The position numbers and the translations under genes are program-made. The notes below the pieces were generated by a model, which saw only the letters and a list, made by a program, of their open reading frames with translations, searched no databases and was not told the DNA's origin. Shown here in pieces: positions 26,486 to 35,501 of a DNA stretch of 64,000 nt. The DNA comes from Paracoccaceae bacterium. Lineage in GTDB: Bacteria > Pseudomonadota > Alphaproteobacteria > Rhodobacterales > Rhodobacteraceae. The stretch lies in the NCBI GenBank assembly GCA_026989055.1, contig JALSKC010000043.1:1-64000 (forward strand). The letters are read 5' to 3'. Within the stretch, counting starts at the first letter, position 1. Every line of letters begins with the position of its first letter.

Positions 26486-28129
26486 ATGAACAGCGCCGAA
26501 GCACTCCCCGCCGCAAGCGGCGGCCAGAACGCGCTGCCCCCGGGCACCTCGCTGCTCCAGGGGCAATATGTGATCGAGCGCTTTCTCAACAGCGGCGGTT
26601 TCGGGATCACCTATCTGGCACGCGACAGCCTTGAGCGCAGCGTCGTCGTCAAGGAATGCTTCCCGGCCATGCTCTGCCGGCGCGAGGGAGAGCTGGTGCG
26701 GGCGGTTTCCGAAAAGCAGCAGAAGGATTTCCTGTCGGTCGTCCGCCTGTTCGTGCGCGAGGCGCGCCAGCTGGCAAAGCTCGACCACCCCAATATCGTC
26801 GGGGTGCATCAGGTCTTCGAAGACCGGAAGACCGCCTACATGGCGCTCGACCGGATCGAGGGGATGGATCTGCTCGATGTCATCGAGGAAACCCCGGAGC
26901 GGCTGGACCCGGCCCGGGTGCAGGAAATGCTGAAGACGCTGCTGCGGGCGGTGGGATTCGTCCATGAGAAGGGAATCCTCCACCGGGACATCTCGCCCGA
27001 CAACATCCTGCTGCGTCCCGACGACACCCCGATCCTGATCGACTTCGGCGCCGCGCGGGAGAAGGCGACCAAGGCGACCCGGGCGCTTTCGGCGCTGATG
27101 GTGGTCAAGGACGGCTACTCGCCGCAGGAGTTCTACATCGCCGGCGGCGAGCAGGCGCCTTCGAGCGACCTCTATTCGCTGGCCGCCAGCTTCTACCACG
27201 TGATAACCGGCAAGGCGCCGCCCAACAGCCAGACCCGCCTTGCCGCCGCCGCTGCCCGCGAGCCGGATCCCTACCAGCCCCTGGCCGGGCGGATCAGCGG
27301 CTATCCGCCCGCCTTCCTGGCCGGGATCGACAAGGCGATGCGCCTGTTCCCGAAGGATCGCCACCCGAGCGCCGAGGCCTGGCTGGCCGAGATCGACCGG
27401 AGCCACCGGGCGAAGGCGGCCCGGCGCAACGCCCGGGATGCTCAGGAGATCGAACAGGCGATCTCGGAGCTGGTGAGCGCGACCAACCGCGACGTTCTCG
27501 AGGCGATGAAGCGCGATCTGGCCCGCATCAAGGCGCAGGAGGAAGAAGAGGCGAAGAAGGCCGAAAAGCCGCGCAAGGTCTATCGCACCATCGATCAGCT
27601 GATCGAGGAGGAGGAACGCGCCCGGGCGGCGCGCAAGGCTGCCGCGGCAAGGAGCGAAGCGGACGCCACCTGGCCGGATTCGGTTGCGCAGCCGCTGGCC
27701 GACTCCCTTCCGGAGGGCACGCCGACGACGGGCAGCAGGGCGGAACGTCCGCCCGGGGCCTCCTCCCCTGCAACCCCGGAGCCTCCCCTCGTGGCGGAGC
27801 CCCCCGTGGCAGAGGCGCACTTCGAGCGCGGCGCGCTCCGGGCGGAGCCGGCGACGGGAACCTTCTCCTCCGGCTCCCCTCCGGCTCGGAGCGGAATGTC
27901 GGAGACGGAGGCGCCGTTCCCGCCGCCGCAGACCGGCCCGGCGCCGCTGCCCCGCCCCGGCCTTCCACCGGGGAGCGGGCCGCCCGGGCGGCGCTACGAA
28001 ACCGTGCCGGACCTGTTTTCCATCGCACCGCCGCGCAAGTCCCTCTGGCAGCGGCTGCGGATCTCGGTCTGGCCGGTGCGCGAGGCGCAAAACACGAATG
28101 ACGACCATATCGGAAGGGCAGGCAGATGA
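26486..28129 (+). CDS. Serine/threonine protein kinase, first gene of a kinase-FHA-phosphatase-GTPase cluster
   Basis: A 547-residue Hanks-type kinase. The catalytic domain spans about residues 28-290: glycine loop NSGGFGITY (35-43), ATP-binding Lys56 in VVVKE, alpha-C Glu92, HRD at 166-168 with Asn173 (HRDISPDN) and DFG at 186-188, so it should be active. Residues about 300-390 are charged and helical (coiled-coil-like). The rest is Pro/Gly-rich. No membrane span or extracellular sensor is visible. ATG at 26486 follows AGGG. It overlaps the FHA gene by ATGA. Substrates are unknown; the adjacent FHA protein and GTPases are the obvious candidates. Confidence 0.9.
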   Translation: MNSAEALPAASGGQNALPPGTSLLQGQYVIERFLNSGGFGITYLARDSLERSVVVKECFPAMLCRREGELVRAVSEKQQKDFLSVVRLFVREARQLAKLDHPNIVGVHQVFEDRKTAYMALDRIEGMDLLDVIEETPERLDPARVQEMLKTLLRAVGFVHEKGILHRDISPDNILLRPDDTPILIDFGAAREKATKATRALSALMVVKDGYSPQEFYIAGGEQAPSSDLYSLAASFYHVITGKAPPNSQTRLAAAAAREPDPYQPLAGRISGYPPAFLAGIDKAMRLFPKDRHPSAEAWLAEIDRSHRAKAARRNARDAQEIEQAISELVSATNRDVLEAMKRDLARIKAQEEEEAKKAEKPRKVYRTIDQLIEEEERARAARKAAAARSEADATWPDSVAQPLADSLPEGTPTTGSRAERPPGASSPATPEPPLVAEPPVAEAHFERGALRAEPATGTFSSGSPPARSGMSETEAPFPPPQTGPAPLPRPGLPPGSGPPGRRYETVPDLFSIAPPRKSLWQRLRISVWPVREAQNTNDDHIGRAGR

Positions 28130-29721
28130 AATTCCTCAAGGAAATGATCGCCAGAAAACGCGGCGCGGAAGAAGAAGACGAGTCGGTCGAACCCCTGGAG
28201 CGGATCACCGGCGCGCCGGAACCGGAGGCCGCACGGCAGCAGGAGCGCGCCGGAGGAGGCGCGACGCATGTGGAAGAGCCGGAGGGCAGCGAAGATCTCT
28301 TTGCCAGCCTGGCCTCGATCCAGGCCCGGCTGCGCGAGAGCGCCCAGCCTCCGGCCGTTCCGGCAGCAGGCGTGGGTGCGGGGCCAGATACGGGGGCGGA
28401 TACGGGGCCAGATACGGGGGCGGATAGGGAAAAGGGCGCGCAAAGAAGCGCGCCACAGGCTTCCCGCAAGCCTGCCCCCGCCCGCGATCAGGCCGCTCCT
28501 CCGTCCGCTGCCTCCTCTCAGCCCGCCGCCCCCGCCAAGGCGGCGCCTTCCGAGGCCGTCGGTCGGCTTTCGGAGCTGGTGGCCGAAATCCAGGGAGAAC
28601 CCGCACGAAGGCCGGAACCTGCCGGAAGGCCCGAGGGCGCGGCCGCCGGCCGCCCCCCGGCCCCTGCCGCGCCCCGGGCTGGCGTGACGGCACCGGCCGA
28701 TGCCGGAACTGGGGGTGTCGGAGCTGGGGGCGCCGGAACGGGGGGCTCCCCCGAACACGCGAAGGCGCCGTCCTCTCCCCGGCCCGGTCCGGAAGCGCAG
28801 CCCGGAACCGCGGCTTCCCCCGAAGGTTCCCCCGATGCGTCCCCCGAAGGGCGGAAGGCAGGCTCTCCGGCCGCCGGCACCGGTGCCCATCCCGCCGCTG
28901 CCGAGCGGGCTCCGGCCCGCCCCCCCTCTGCCGACACGCCGCCGCCGGGCGCCTCCCGGCCGGAGCGGCAGACCGCGGCCGGCGGGCCCGGGCCCGATGC
29001 TCCGCCCCGGGGCGCGACCACGACCGCCGCGGCAAGACAGCACCGCCCGCAGGCCCCTGCCGCCGATGGTGGCAGCACCGCCGCGAGCGCCACAGGAAGC
29101 GGCAAGGCGGCACCCGCGCAGGCCCGCCCGGGAGCCGCGCCCGCCGGAGCGCCCGGAGCGGCCGGCGGACTCGGCGCCGGCGCTCCGGGAGGCGCTGCGG
29201 TGGAAATCCCCGCCCCGGCGGCCGGCCGGGCCGGGCGGCGGGCCGGGCGGGTCAAGACCAGGCTTCTCGGCTTCGAGCCGGCCGGGGCAATCGTCGCCGA
29301 TCCGATCGAGAAGGCCCGGCACGCGCCTGCCACCCCCGGCAGCGCCTTTCCGACCGGCTGGATCGTGGTCGTCGACGGGCCCGGGCGCGGGGCCTCCTTC
29401 GCGCTGGGGATGGGAGTTTCCTCGATCGGGCGCGGCGAGGGGCAGGCGATCCGGCTCGACTTCGGCGATACCAGCATCTCGCGCGACAACCATGCGGCGC
29501 TCGCCTATGACGAAGAACAGCGGAAATTCTTCCTCGGTCACGGGGGCAAGGCCAATCTGGTGCGGCTGAACAACCGTCCGGTGCTGAGCACCGAAGAGCT
29601 CTCCTCGGGCGACAGCATCCGCATCGGCGAGACGGTCCTGCGCTTCGTGGCCCTGTGCGGCGAGAGCTTCGACTGGCGGGATACGGGCAGGGACGAGCTG
29701 GACGATGCAGCCACGGCCTGA
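28126..29721 (+). CDS. FHA-domain protein with a long disordered linker
   Basis: A 531-residue protein. Residues about 1-40 are acidic. About 40-395 are Ala/Pro/Gly-rich and almost surely disordered. A C-terminal forkhead-associated domain (about 408-515) contains the phosphothreonine-binding landmarks GR in SSIGRGEG (near 432), SISRDNH (near 450) and the NLVRLNN turn. FHA domains bind phosphothreonine, so it probably docks onto targets of the upstream kinase or is itself phosphorylated. The start overlaps the kinase stop by four bases. A 24-nt tandem duplication lies in the linker. Low-complexity composition makes start and linker length variable between relatives. Confidence 0.85.
   Translation: MKFLKEMIARKRGAEEEDESVEPLERITGAPEPEAARQQERAGGGATHVEEPEGSEDLFASLASIQARLRESAQPPAVPAAGVGAGPDTGADTGPDTGADREKGAQRSAPQASRKPAPARDQAAPPSAASSQPAAPAKAAPSEAVGRLSELVAEIQGEPARRPEPAGRPEGAAAGRPPAPAAPRAGVTAPADAGTGGVGAGGAGTGGSPEHAKAPSSPRPGPEAQPGTAASPEGSPDASPEGRKAGSPAAGTGAHPAAAERAPARPPSADTPPPGASRPERQTAAGGPGPDAPPRGATTTAAARQHRPQAPAADGGSTAASATGSGKAAPAQARPGAAPAGAPGAAGGLGAGAPGGAAVEIPAPAAGRAGRRAGRVKTRLLGFEPAGAIVADPIEKARHAPATPGSAFPTGWIVVVDGPGRGASFALGMGVSSIGRGEGQAIRLDFGDTSISRDNHAALAYDEEQRKFFLGHGGKANLVRLNNRPVLSTEELSSGDSIRIGETVLRFVALCGESFDWRDTGRDELDDAATA
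28380..28427 (+). repeat. Two tandem 24-nt units in the FHA linker
   Basis: Units 28380-28403 and 28404-28427 are identical except for the last base. In frame they encode GPDTGAD-type repeats. The expansion preserves the reading frame within a disordered linker. Confidence 0.8.
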
Positions 29722-30622
29722 AATGCACTACGACGCCGCCACCGCGATCAGCCAGGGCCGGCGCGAGGAACAGGAAGACGCGATCAGCACCGACTTCCAG
29801 ATCGGGGCGCCGATCGGTTTTGCGGTGCTGTCCGACGGCATGGGCGGGCACGCGGCCGGCGACGTGGCCAGCAAGATCATCGTCACCGAGGTGTTCAGCG
29901 AGCTCAAGCTGCAGTCGGGCGCGCCGGAGCGCTTCGAGCGCGAGATCGGCGCCATCCTGCGCGAGGCGGCGCTGTCGGCCAACCAGTGCCTGCGCGGCCA
30001 TGTGAACGCACATCCGGAGGCCAGGGGAATGGGGGCCACGCTGGTGGCGCCGGTCTTTGCCGGGCGGCGGCTCTACTGGATCTCGGTCGGGGATTCGCCG
30101 CTGCTGCTGTATCGCGACGGCGTGCTGCAGCGGCTGAACGAGGATCATTCCATGGCGCCGCAGATCGACTTCATGGCCGAGGCCGGGCTGATCGCCGCCG
30201 AGGTGGCGCACAACCACCCCGACCGCGGCTGTCTGACGTCGGTTCTGATCGGCGACGAGGTCACCCGGATCGACTGCCCCTCCGAGCCGGTGATGCTCCG
30301 GGGCGGCGACGTGGTGATCGCCGCCAGCGATGGCTTGCAGACCCTGAGCGAAGAGGCGATCGCGGCGGTGATCGCGCGCTGCGGAGCCGATGCCCCTGCC
30401 GCCGAGATCGCCGGCTCCCTGCTTGCGGAGGTGGAGCGCGCCGAGGATCCGGAGCAGGACAATGTGACCATCGCGGTGGTGCGGATCCGCGACCCCGAGC
30501 CGGGCGCGCAAGGCGCCTCTCGCGCGCCGCAGGGCGTTGCGGCCGGGCGCCGCGGCGCTGGCGGGGCCACGGTGCTGCGCCCGCTGCAGTTCCTGCGCCG
30601 GGGCGGCGGGGCACAGCGATGA
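29705..30622 (+). CDS. PP2C-family serine/threonine phosphatase
   Basis: A 305-residue PPM-type phosphatase that should reverse the cluster kinase. Metal and catalytic motifs are present: QEDAIS (Asp25), VLSDGMGGHAAGD (43-53), GATLVAPV, WISVGDSPLLLYRDG, AASDGL and EQDNVTIAVVRI near the end of the domain. A Gly/Arg-rich tail of about 35 residues follows. The ATG at 29705 overlaps the FHA stop by 17 nt. A second ATG at 29723, just after that stop, is an alternative start costing six residues. The stop overlaps the next gene by ATGA. Confidence 0.9.
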   Translation: MQPRPEMHYDAATAISQGRREEQEDAISTDFQIGAPIGFAVLSDGMGGHAAGDVASKIIVTEVFSELKLQSGAPERFEREIGAILREAALSANQCLRGHVNAHPEARGMGATLVAPVFAGRRLYWISVGDSPLLLYRDGVLQRLNEDHSMAPQIDFMAEAGLIAAEVAHNHPDRGCLTSVLIGDEVTRIDCPSEPVMLRGGDVVIAASDGLQTLSEEAIAAVIARCGADAPAAEIAGSLLAEVERAEDPEQDNVTIAVVRIRDPEPGAQGASRAPQGVAAGRRGAGGATVLRPLQFLRRGGGAQR

Positions 30623-31863
30623 CGCACCGGCCGGAACAGGACCGGCAGGAAATTCTCGCCGCGCTGGAACGGGCACTCGCCGACGAATCCCTGGCGCCGG
30701 AAACCGCCCACCAGGGGCGGCAGATCCTGGAGCGGGCGCGCGCGGAGGTGCGCATCGCCGTGACCGGCCCGCCCGGGAGCGGCAAGAGCCATGTGGCGGC
30801 GCTTCTGGCCGGGCTCGCGCGGCTGCCCGAAGGCGGCACGATCCCGCCGCTCGAACTGCGCTGGGGCGATGCCGAGAGCGCGTCCTTCGCTCTCGAGGGG
30901 GGAGGCAGCGAAACGGTTTCGCAGCTGTGCTTCGCCCCGAGTTCGGGGGCGCCGGCCCGCACCCTGCGGCTGTGCCTCCCCCTTCCTGCCCTGCGCGAGA
31001 TCTCGCTGCAGGAAATCGCGCTGCCGGAAGCCCCGGACCCGGCAGCGCAGGAGCCGGGCGCCACGCTGGCGCGGGCCGACATCATCCTGTGGTGCGGGCA
31101 GGATTTCCCGCCGCAACAGCAGGCGTTCTGGGCGGCCATGCCCGATGCCCGCAAGGACCACGCCTTCTTCGTCCTTTCCAAGGCCGATCTTCTTGCCGAA
31201 GCCGGCATTCTCGCCGAGCGGATCGCGGCGCTGGAAGAGTGCGTCGCGGAGGAATTCCACAGCCTGATCCCGGTCGCCACCCGCCCGGCCCTGGCTGCGC
31301 TGGACGAAAGGGGTGCGCCGCGCGACCCGCAGGCCTGGTCGGCCAGCGGCGGCAAGGCCCTGCGCGGCACGATCCTGCGCCAGGCCCGGCTCGGCCGACA
31401 GGCGCATCTGGACCGTGCAGCGCTGTTTCTGGAACGGCTGCGCGCCAGCGAGGGCGCCGCTTGCGCACCGCCGCCGTCTCCTCGGCCGCCCTCCCGGCCC
31501 CGCCGCCAGCCCGCGCCCCGAGCGCCGGAAGCGGCGCAAGCGGCAGAACCGGCCGAGGCGCTGCGCCCGGCGCACGATCTGCTGCGGGAGAAGGCCTTGC
31601 AGATGCTTGAAATCGCCCGCGACAACGAGGATCGGGCGGCCCGTATCCTCGCTGAATGCGTGGCCATCACCCGGGAGATTGCGCGGATGCTCGAACCCTC
31701 TCCCGGCGCCGGGCCGGAGGCCGACCGGCTGCATGCGCGCTGGCTGGAAGCCGGCGACGTGATGATCCTGCTGCAGATGGAGGACGGGATCGGGCCGGCG
31801 GCCGATGCGCTGAGCGTCCTGATGCAGCTGCGCCGGGACATGGAAGAACTCATTGCGGCGTGA
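30619..31863 (+). CDS. Dynamin-superfamily-like P-loop GTPase A, with degenerate G3
   Basis: A 414-residue P-loop protein I do not match to a named family. Walker A is GPPGSGKS (50-57) and a G4-like SKAD lies at 187-190. The segment LARADIILWCGQDFPPQQQAFW is similar in pattern to LEKADAVLWCTHATQAWRQ in GTPase C of this cluster, so the two are probably related. No clear DxxG (G3) motif is visible; the matching region reads ALPEAPD. Hydrolysis may be weak or absent. Residues 275-320 are Pro/Arg/Ala-rich, then two helical stretches end the protein. The last 21 nt including the stop are duplicated immediately downstream. Confidence 0.75.
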   Translation: MTHRPEQDRQEILAALERALADESLAPETAHQGRQILERARAEVRIAVTGPPGSGKSHVAALLAGLARLPEGGTIPPLELRWGDAESASFALEGGGSETVSQLCFAPSSGAPARTLRLCLPLPALREISLQEIALPEAPDPAAQEPGATLARADIILWCGQDFPPQQQAFWAAMPDARKDHAFFVLSKADLLAEAGILAERIAALEECVAEEFHSLIPVATRPALAALDERGAPRDPQAWSASGGKALRGTILRQARLGRQAHLDRAALFLERLRASEGAACAPPPSPRPPSRPRRQPAPRAPEAAQAAEPAEALRPAHDLLREKALQMLEIARDNEDRAARILAECVAITREIARMLEPSPGAGPEADRLHARWLEAGDVMILLQMEDGIGPAADALSVLMQLRRDMEELIAA

Positions 31864-31884
31864 GAAGAACTCATTGCGGCGTGA
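31843..31884 (+). repeat. Exact 21-nt tandem duplication spanning a stop codon
   Basis: The last six codons and TGA of GTPase A (31843-31863) are repeated exactly at 31864-31884. The second copy is untranslated because the first stop precedes it. Perfect identity suggests a recent slippage event. Confidence 0.95.
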
Positions 31885-31988
31885 ATTGTCCGCATCCCGC
31901 ATGTTTTCGCCGGATCCGTGCCCAAAAATCGCCCGAATTGGGTGAGCAAATCTACAAATGAACACATTCTGCGGGTTTGTCCGGGAAC

Positions 31989-32022
31989 CGGGGACAATCT
32001 TCGATTTCGGGGACAATCTTCG
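31989..32022 (+). promoter_or_regulatory. Paired 15-bp direct repeats upstream of the large dynamin-like gene
   Basis: CGGGGACAATCTTCG occurs at 31989-32003 and 32008-32022, start to start 19 bp, within the 212-nt gap before the 722-residue GTPase. The surrounding sequence (31900-32000) is the least GC-rich in the cluster, so an internal promoter with a tandem operator is plausible. No matching regulator is known. Confidence 0.5.
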
Positions 32023-32075
32023 CGAGAGGCGGGGGGAGTCTGCCCGGCACAGCAGGAGGGCCTTCGCGGGGAAAG

Positions 32076-34244
32076 ATGAATTCTGAAGCAGCGATCCAGC
32101 AGACGGCGGCAGCCGTGCGCCCGGAAGGGACGGCCCCGGATCTCGCGGTCGCGCCCAGGCCGGGGGACGCGAAACCGGGAGAGCCGGAACCGTCCGCGCC
32201 CGGGCAGGGCCCTCCTCCGGCGGCGGCTGCGCTTCTGTCGCCCTCGGTAGCGGGGCTTGCAGCGCATGAGCAGAAGGCGGAATCGCTGCGCGCCGCGCTG
32301 GTCCGGCTGGCCCGGGTCGGCGACGAGACGATCCGCACCAGGGCGGTTCAGCTGCGCCGCCAGCTGGACGCATTCGAACCCGCGGTAACGCTGATCGGCC
32401 AGGTCAAGGCCGGAAAGACCTCGCTCATCAACGCGATGATCGGCTGGCCCGACCTCCTGCCGACCGATGTCAACCCCTGGACATCTGTCGTGACCTCGCT
32501 GCACATGTCCCCCGCCCCGCTGCCCGAGGGCAACCGGGCGCGGTTCCGCTTCTTCGACGAGGAGGAATGGGCGCGCCTGCTCGACCGGGGCGGTCGGATG
32601 GGCGAGATGGCCAGCCGGGCCGGTGCCGATGCCGAACTCGAAAAGGTGCGCCGCCAGATCGAGGCGATGCGCGACAGGGCCCGCGAACGCCTGGGGCGGC
32701 GCTTCGAGATGCTCCTGGGCCAGGAGCACGACTACACCAGTTTCGACCGGGAGCTGATCGAGCGCTACGTCTGCCTCGGGGACGACTTCGGCGATGCCGC
32801 CGGCGCGGAGGAGGGAGACAGCCAGGGGCGCTTTGCCGACATCACCCGGGCGGCCGCGCTGCATTTCCATCACCCGGCATTCCCCACCCGGCTGTGCATC
32901 CGCGACACCCCGGGCGTCAACGACACCTTCCTGATGCGCGAGCAGGTCACGATCCGCGCGATCCGTGGCAGCCGGCTCTGCGTGCTGGTCCTGTCGGCGC
33001 ATCAGGCGCTCAGCTCGGTCGACATGGCGCTGATCCGGCTGATCTCGAATATCCGGGCGCGCGAGGTGGTGATCTTCGTCAACCGGATCGACGAACTCCC
33101 GCAGCCCTCCCGGCAGGTGGAGGAGATCCGCGACAGCATCCGGCACACGCTCAGCCAGCACGAGGGGCCGGCCGGGGCGCGGATCATCTTCGGCAGCGCC
33201 TACTGGGCCGGCAAGGCGCTTTCCGGCGATCTCGATGCGCTCTCGCGCGACAGCGCCGGCGCGCTGCTGGACTGGGCCGAACAGGCGCTCGAACCGGCCG
33301 ATGAGCCCCAGAGCCCGGCGCAGATGATCTGGGCCCTTTCCGGGGTCGGCACGCTGATGACGGAGCTGGCCGACAGGATTGCCGAATCCCAGGGGCGGGA
33401 GATCATCGACAAGGTTGCCCGCAAGATCAGGAACATGGCCGAATCGATGCAGGCCGACGAGCGGGTGATCTGGCTGCGGCGCAAGGCGCCGGACAGGGAG
33501 CTCCCCGACCGGCGGACCCTGGAGCGGCGGCTGGACGCGATCGCGATCCGGGCCGCGCAGGATCTCGAAGCGCGTTTCGACAGGCTGCAGGAGGAATTCT
33601 CCCTGCGTCTGGAGCGGGCGCACCGCAGCTTCCTGGACCGTGCCACCGCAGCGCTGATCGCGCATCTGGAGGCCAATGGCGAAAAGGCGCTCTGGCAATA
33701 CGATCCGGCCGGGCTGCGGGTGCTGCTGCGCTCGGGCTACCGGCTGTTCGGCGCCCGCGCGCAGAGCGCCGCCGGCGAGGTCTATGAGGCCGCCGCGCGC
33801 GAGATGACCGAGCTGTTCGCGAGCTGCTTCGGCCATCTCGGCAACGCCCTGCGCATCGCCCCCCCTGCCCCGCCGCGGGTGCCGCCGCCGGTCTTCCTCG
33901 GGCAGACGATCGCGCTGGATCTCCAGGTCAGCTGGTGGAAGAGCTGGTGGCAGAAACGCCGCGGCTACCGAAGCCTGGCCGCCGAATTCCAGGAAATGAT
34001 CCGGGCCGAAACCGCCCCCGTGGTGGAAGAGCTGGGCACCGGCCAGGCCACCGCCCTGCGGCGCGAGGCGCGCGCGCTGCTCGACGAATTCCTGAACGAG
34101 CAGCGGGCGCTTCTGGGCCGGCTCGGCGACAGCGCCCGTTCCGGAGAGGGAACGCTCGACGACGCCTTTGCCACCGCGGCGCAGGAAGAACGCCGCAGCG
34201 CCGTCCAGGACACGCTGGATACGCTGAACCGCTATGTCGGCTGA
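32076..34244 (+). CDS. Large dynamin-like GTPase B
   Basis: A 722-residue dynamin-family protein. The GTPase domain has G1 GQVKAGKTS (108-116), switch threonines near 130-140, G3 DTPG (277-280) and G4 NRID (336-339), all intact. The first 60 residues are Pro/Ala-rich. The C-terminal half (about 430-720) is mostly helical with a Trp pair motif SWWKSWWQKRRGYRS near 650 that might contact membrane. Bacterial dynamin-like proteins remodel or bridge membranes. ATG at 32076 is preceded by AGGAGG and a nearer GGGG. Its end overlaps an alternative start of GTPase C. Confidence 0.88.
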   Translation: MNSEAAIQQTAAAVRPEGTAPDLAVAPRPGDAKPGEPEPSAPGQGPPPAAAALLSPSVAGLAAHEQKAESLRAALVRLARVGDETIRTRAVQLRRQLDAFEPAVTLIGQVKAGKTSLINAMIGWPDLLPTDVNPWTSVVTSLHMSPAPLPEGNRARFRFFDEEEWARLLDRGGRMGEMASRAGADAELEKVRRQIEAMRDRARERLGRRFEMLLGQEHDYTSFDRELIERYVCLGDDFGDAAGAEEGDSQGRFADITRAAALHFHHPAFPTRLCIRDTPGVNDTFLMREQVTIRAIRGSRLCVLVLSAHQALSSVDMALIRLISNIRAREVVIFVNRIDELPQPSRQVEEIRDSIRHTLSQHEGPAGARIIFGSAYWAGKALSGDLDALSRDSAGALLDWAEQALEPADEPQSPAQMIWALSGVGTLMTELADRIAESQGREIIDKVARKIRNMAESMQADERVIWLRRKAPDRELPDRRTLERRLDAIAIRAAQDLEARFDRLQEEFSLRLERAHRSFLDRATAALIAHLEANGEKALWQYDPAGLRVLLRSGYRLFGARAQSAAGEVYEAAAREMTELFASCFGHLGNALRIAPPAPPRVPPPVFLGQTIALDLQVSWWKSWWQKRRGYRSLAAEFQEMIRAETAPVVEELGTGQATALRREARALLDEFLNEQRALLGRLGDSARSGEGTLDDAFATAAQEERRSAVQDTLDTLNRYVG

Positions 34245-34269
34245 ACCCGGAAAGGAGCTGCGCACACCA

Positions 34270-35295
34270 ATGCCCGAAACCGCAGATCAGACCACAACAG
34301 GCAGAACCATGACGACAACCACCGCTTCCCCCCGGGGCCGGACAGCGCCCGAAACCCCGCTCCGGGAAGAGAGGAAAGGCAGAGAAGGCGACGCGCCGCG
34401 CGCCGATTCCGGCCTGTCGCCACCGGCCGCTGCGCAAGCCGGATCGGAAGGCGCTGCCGGGGCAGGCACCGCCGACGCTCCGCGCCGCCCCCGCCTGGCG
34501 ATCATGGGCGAGTTCAGCGCCGGCAAGAGCACCCTGTGCAACCTCCTGCTCGGCACCGCGCCGCTGCCGGTCCGGGTAACCGCGACCCAGCTTCCGCCGG
34601 TCTGGCTCTCCCACGGTCGCGACGCGCCCTGGCGGGAAACCCGCGACGGAGAGCAGCTGCCGCTCGACCCGGCGCGGCTGGAAGAAGTGTCGCTCGAGGA
34701 GACCGCGCTGATCCGGATGTTCCTGGACGCCGACATTCTCCATCTGTGCGACCTGATCGACATGCCCGGCATTTCCGATCCGAACATGTCGCCCGAAGTC
34801 TGGCAGGGGGTGCTGGAGAAGGCCGATGCGGTGCTCTGGTGCACCCATGCCACCCAGGCCTGGCGCCAGAGCGAGGCCGCCGTCTGGGCCGAGGTTCCCG
34901 AGCGGGTGCGCGCCAGAAGCCTGCTTCTCATCACCCGCTGCGACAAGCTCCTTTCAGAGCGCGATCGCGCGCGGGTCCTGCAGCGGGTGCGCCACGAAGC
35001 CGGCGCGCTGTTCGAGGAAATCTTTCCGATCTCGCTGACCAGGGCGATCGAGGCGGAATACGACCGGCAGCAGTGGATCGCCAGCGGCGCCGAGGCCTTC
35101 TCGCAGCATCTGCTCGATCTGCTGCAGCGGCTGGCGGCTGGCGAGGCGGCAGCCGAAAGAAGCACGGCCCCGGAAACGCCCCGGGTGCGCCCGATCCGCG
35201 TCCGGCCGGCCCGGGTCCGCCCCGCCACCGCCCGCCCGCCGCGCCCCTCCGGCCCGCCTGCCGGTTGCCCGCCGGCAGCCCTGAACCCGGCCTGA
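34270..35295 (+). CDS. Dynamin-superfamily GTPase C
   Basis: A 341-residue GTPase with G1 GEFSAGKST (80-88), G3 DMPG (164-167) and G4 TRCDK (222-226), so nucleotide binding and hydrolysis look intact. The first 70 residues and the last 45 (PRVRPIRVRP repeats) are low-complexity. It is much shorter than GTPase B and lacks a long helical stalk. It may pair with B, as bacterial dynamin-like proteins often occur as unequal tandem pairs. ATG 34270 was preferred because AAGGAG lies 12-13 bases upstream. ATG 34234, overlapping the previous stop by 11 nt, is an alternative. Confidence 0.82.
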   Translation: MPETADQTTTGRTMTTTTASPRGRTAPETPLREERKGREGDAPRADSGLSPPAAAQAGSEGAAGAGTADAPRRPRLAIMGEFSAGKSTLCNLLLGTAPLPVRVTATQLPPVWLSHGRDAPWRETRDGEQLPLDPARLEEVSLEETALIRMFLDADILHLCDLIDMPGISDPNMSPEVWQGVLEKADAVLWCTHATQAWRQSEAAVWAEVPERVRARSLLLITRCDKLLSERDRARVLQRVRHEAGALFEEIFPISLTRAIEAEYDRQQWIASGAEAFSQHLLDLLQRLAAGEAAAERSTAPETPRVRPIRVRPARVRPATARPPRPSGPPAGCPPAALNPA

Positions 35296-35501
35296 AATGC
35301 CGCCCCTGCTTCACCAGGCGCTGCGGCGGGTCCTGGCCGGGGGCGCATGCCTTCCGCCCCGTCCGGCCCCGCCCCTCCCCGCCCCGCGGTTGTGCCGGGG
35401 GCCGTTTTCCCATAGGCAGTGCCGCGAAACGCGGCGCAAGCGGCATCGCAGGTCAGCCGACGGTACAGCGGCCGCGGCGCAGAACGGAGCGGTCAGGCGG
35501 C

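Noticed and set aside
25160-28108. A 980-codon frame antisense to livM and the kinase
   Set aside because: No recognisable motif, and it covers genuine kinase catalytic motifs on the other strand.
26486-30622. Kinase, FHA and PP2C genes as a type VI secretion regulatory trio
   Set aside because: No tss or tag gene, no forkhead protein of Fha1 layout and no VWA domain on the kinase. GTPases are linked instead, so the assignment was not used.
30261-34265. A very long open frame (over 1300 codons) on the minus strand across the GTPase genes
   Set aside because: High-GC third-position bias in the plus-strand genes leaves the complementary frame open. The translation is Arg/Gly/Ala/Pro/His-rich with no domain, and the plus strand carries clear GTPase motifs.
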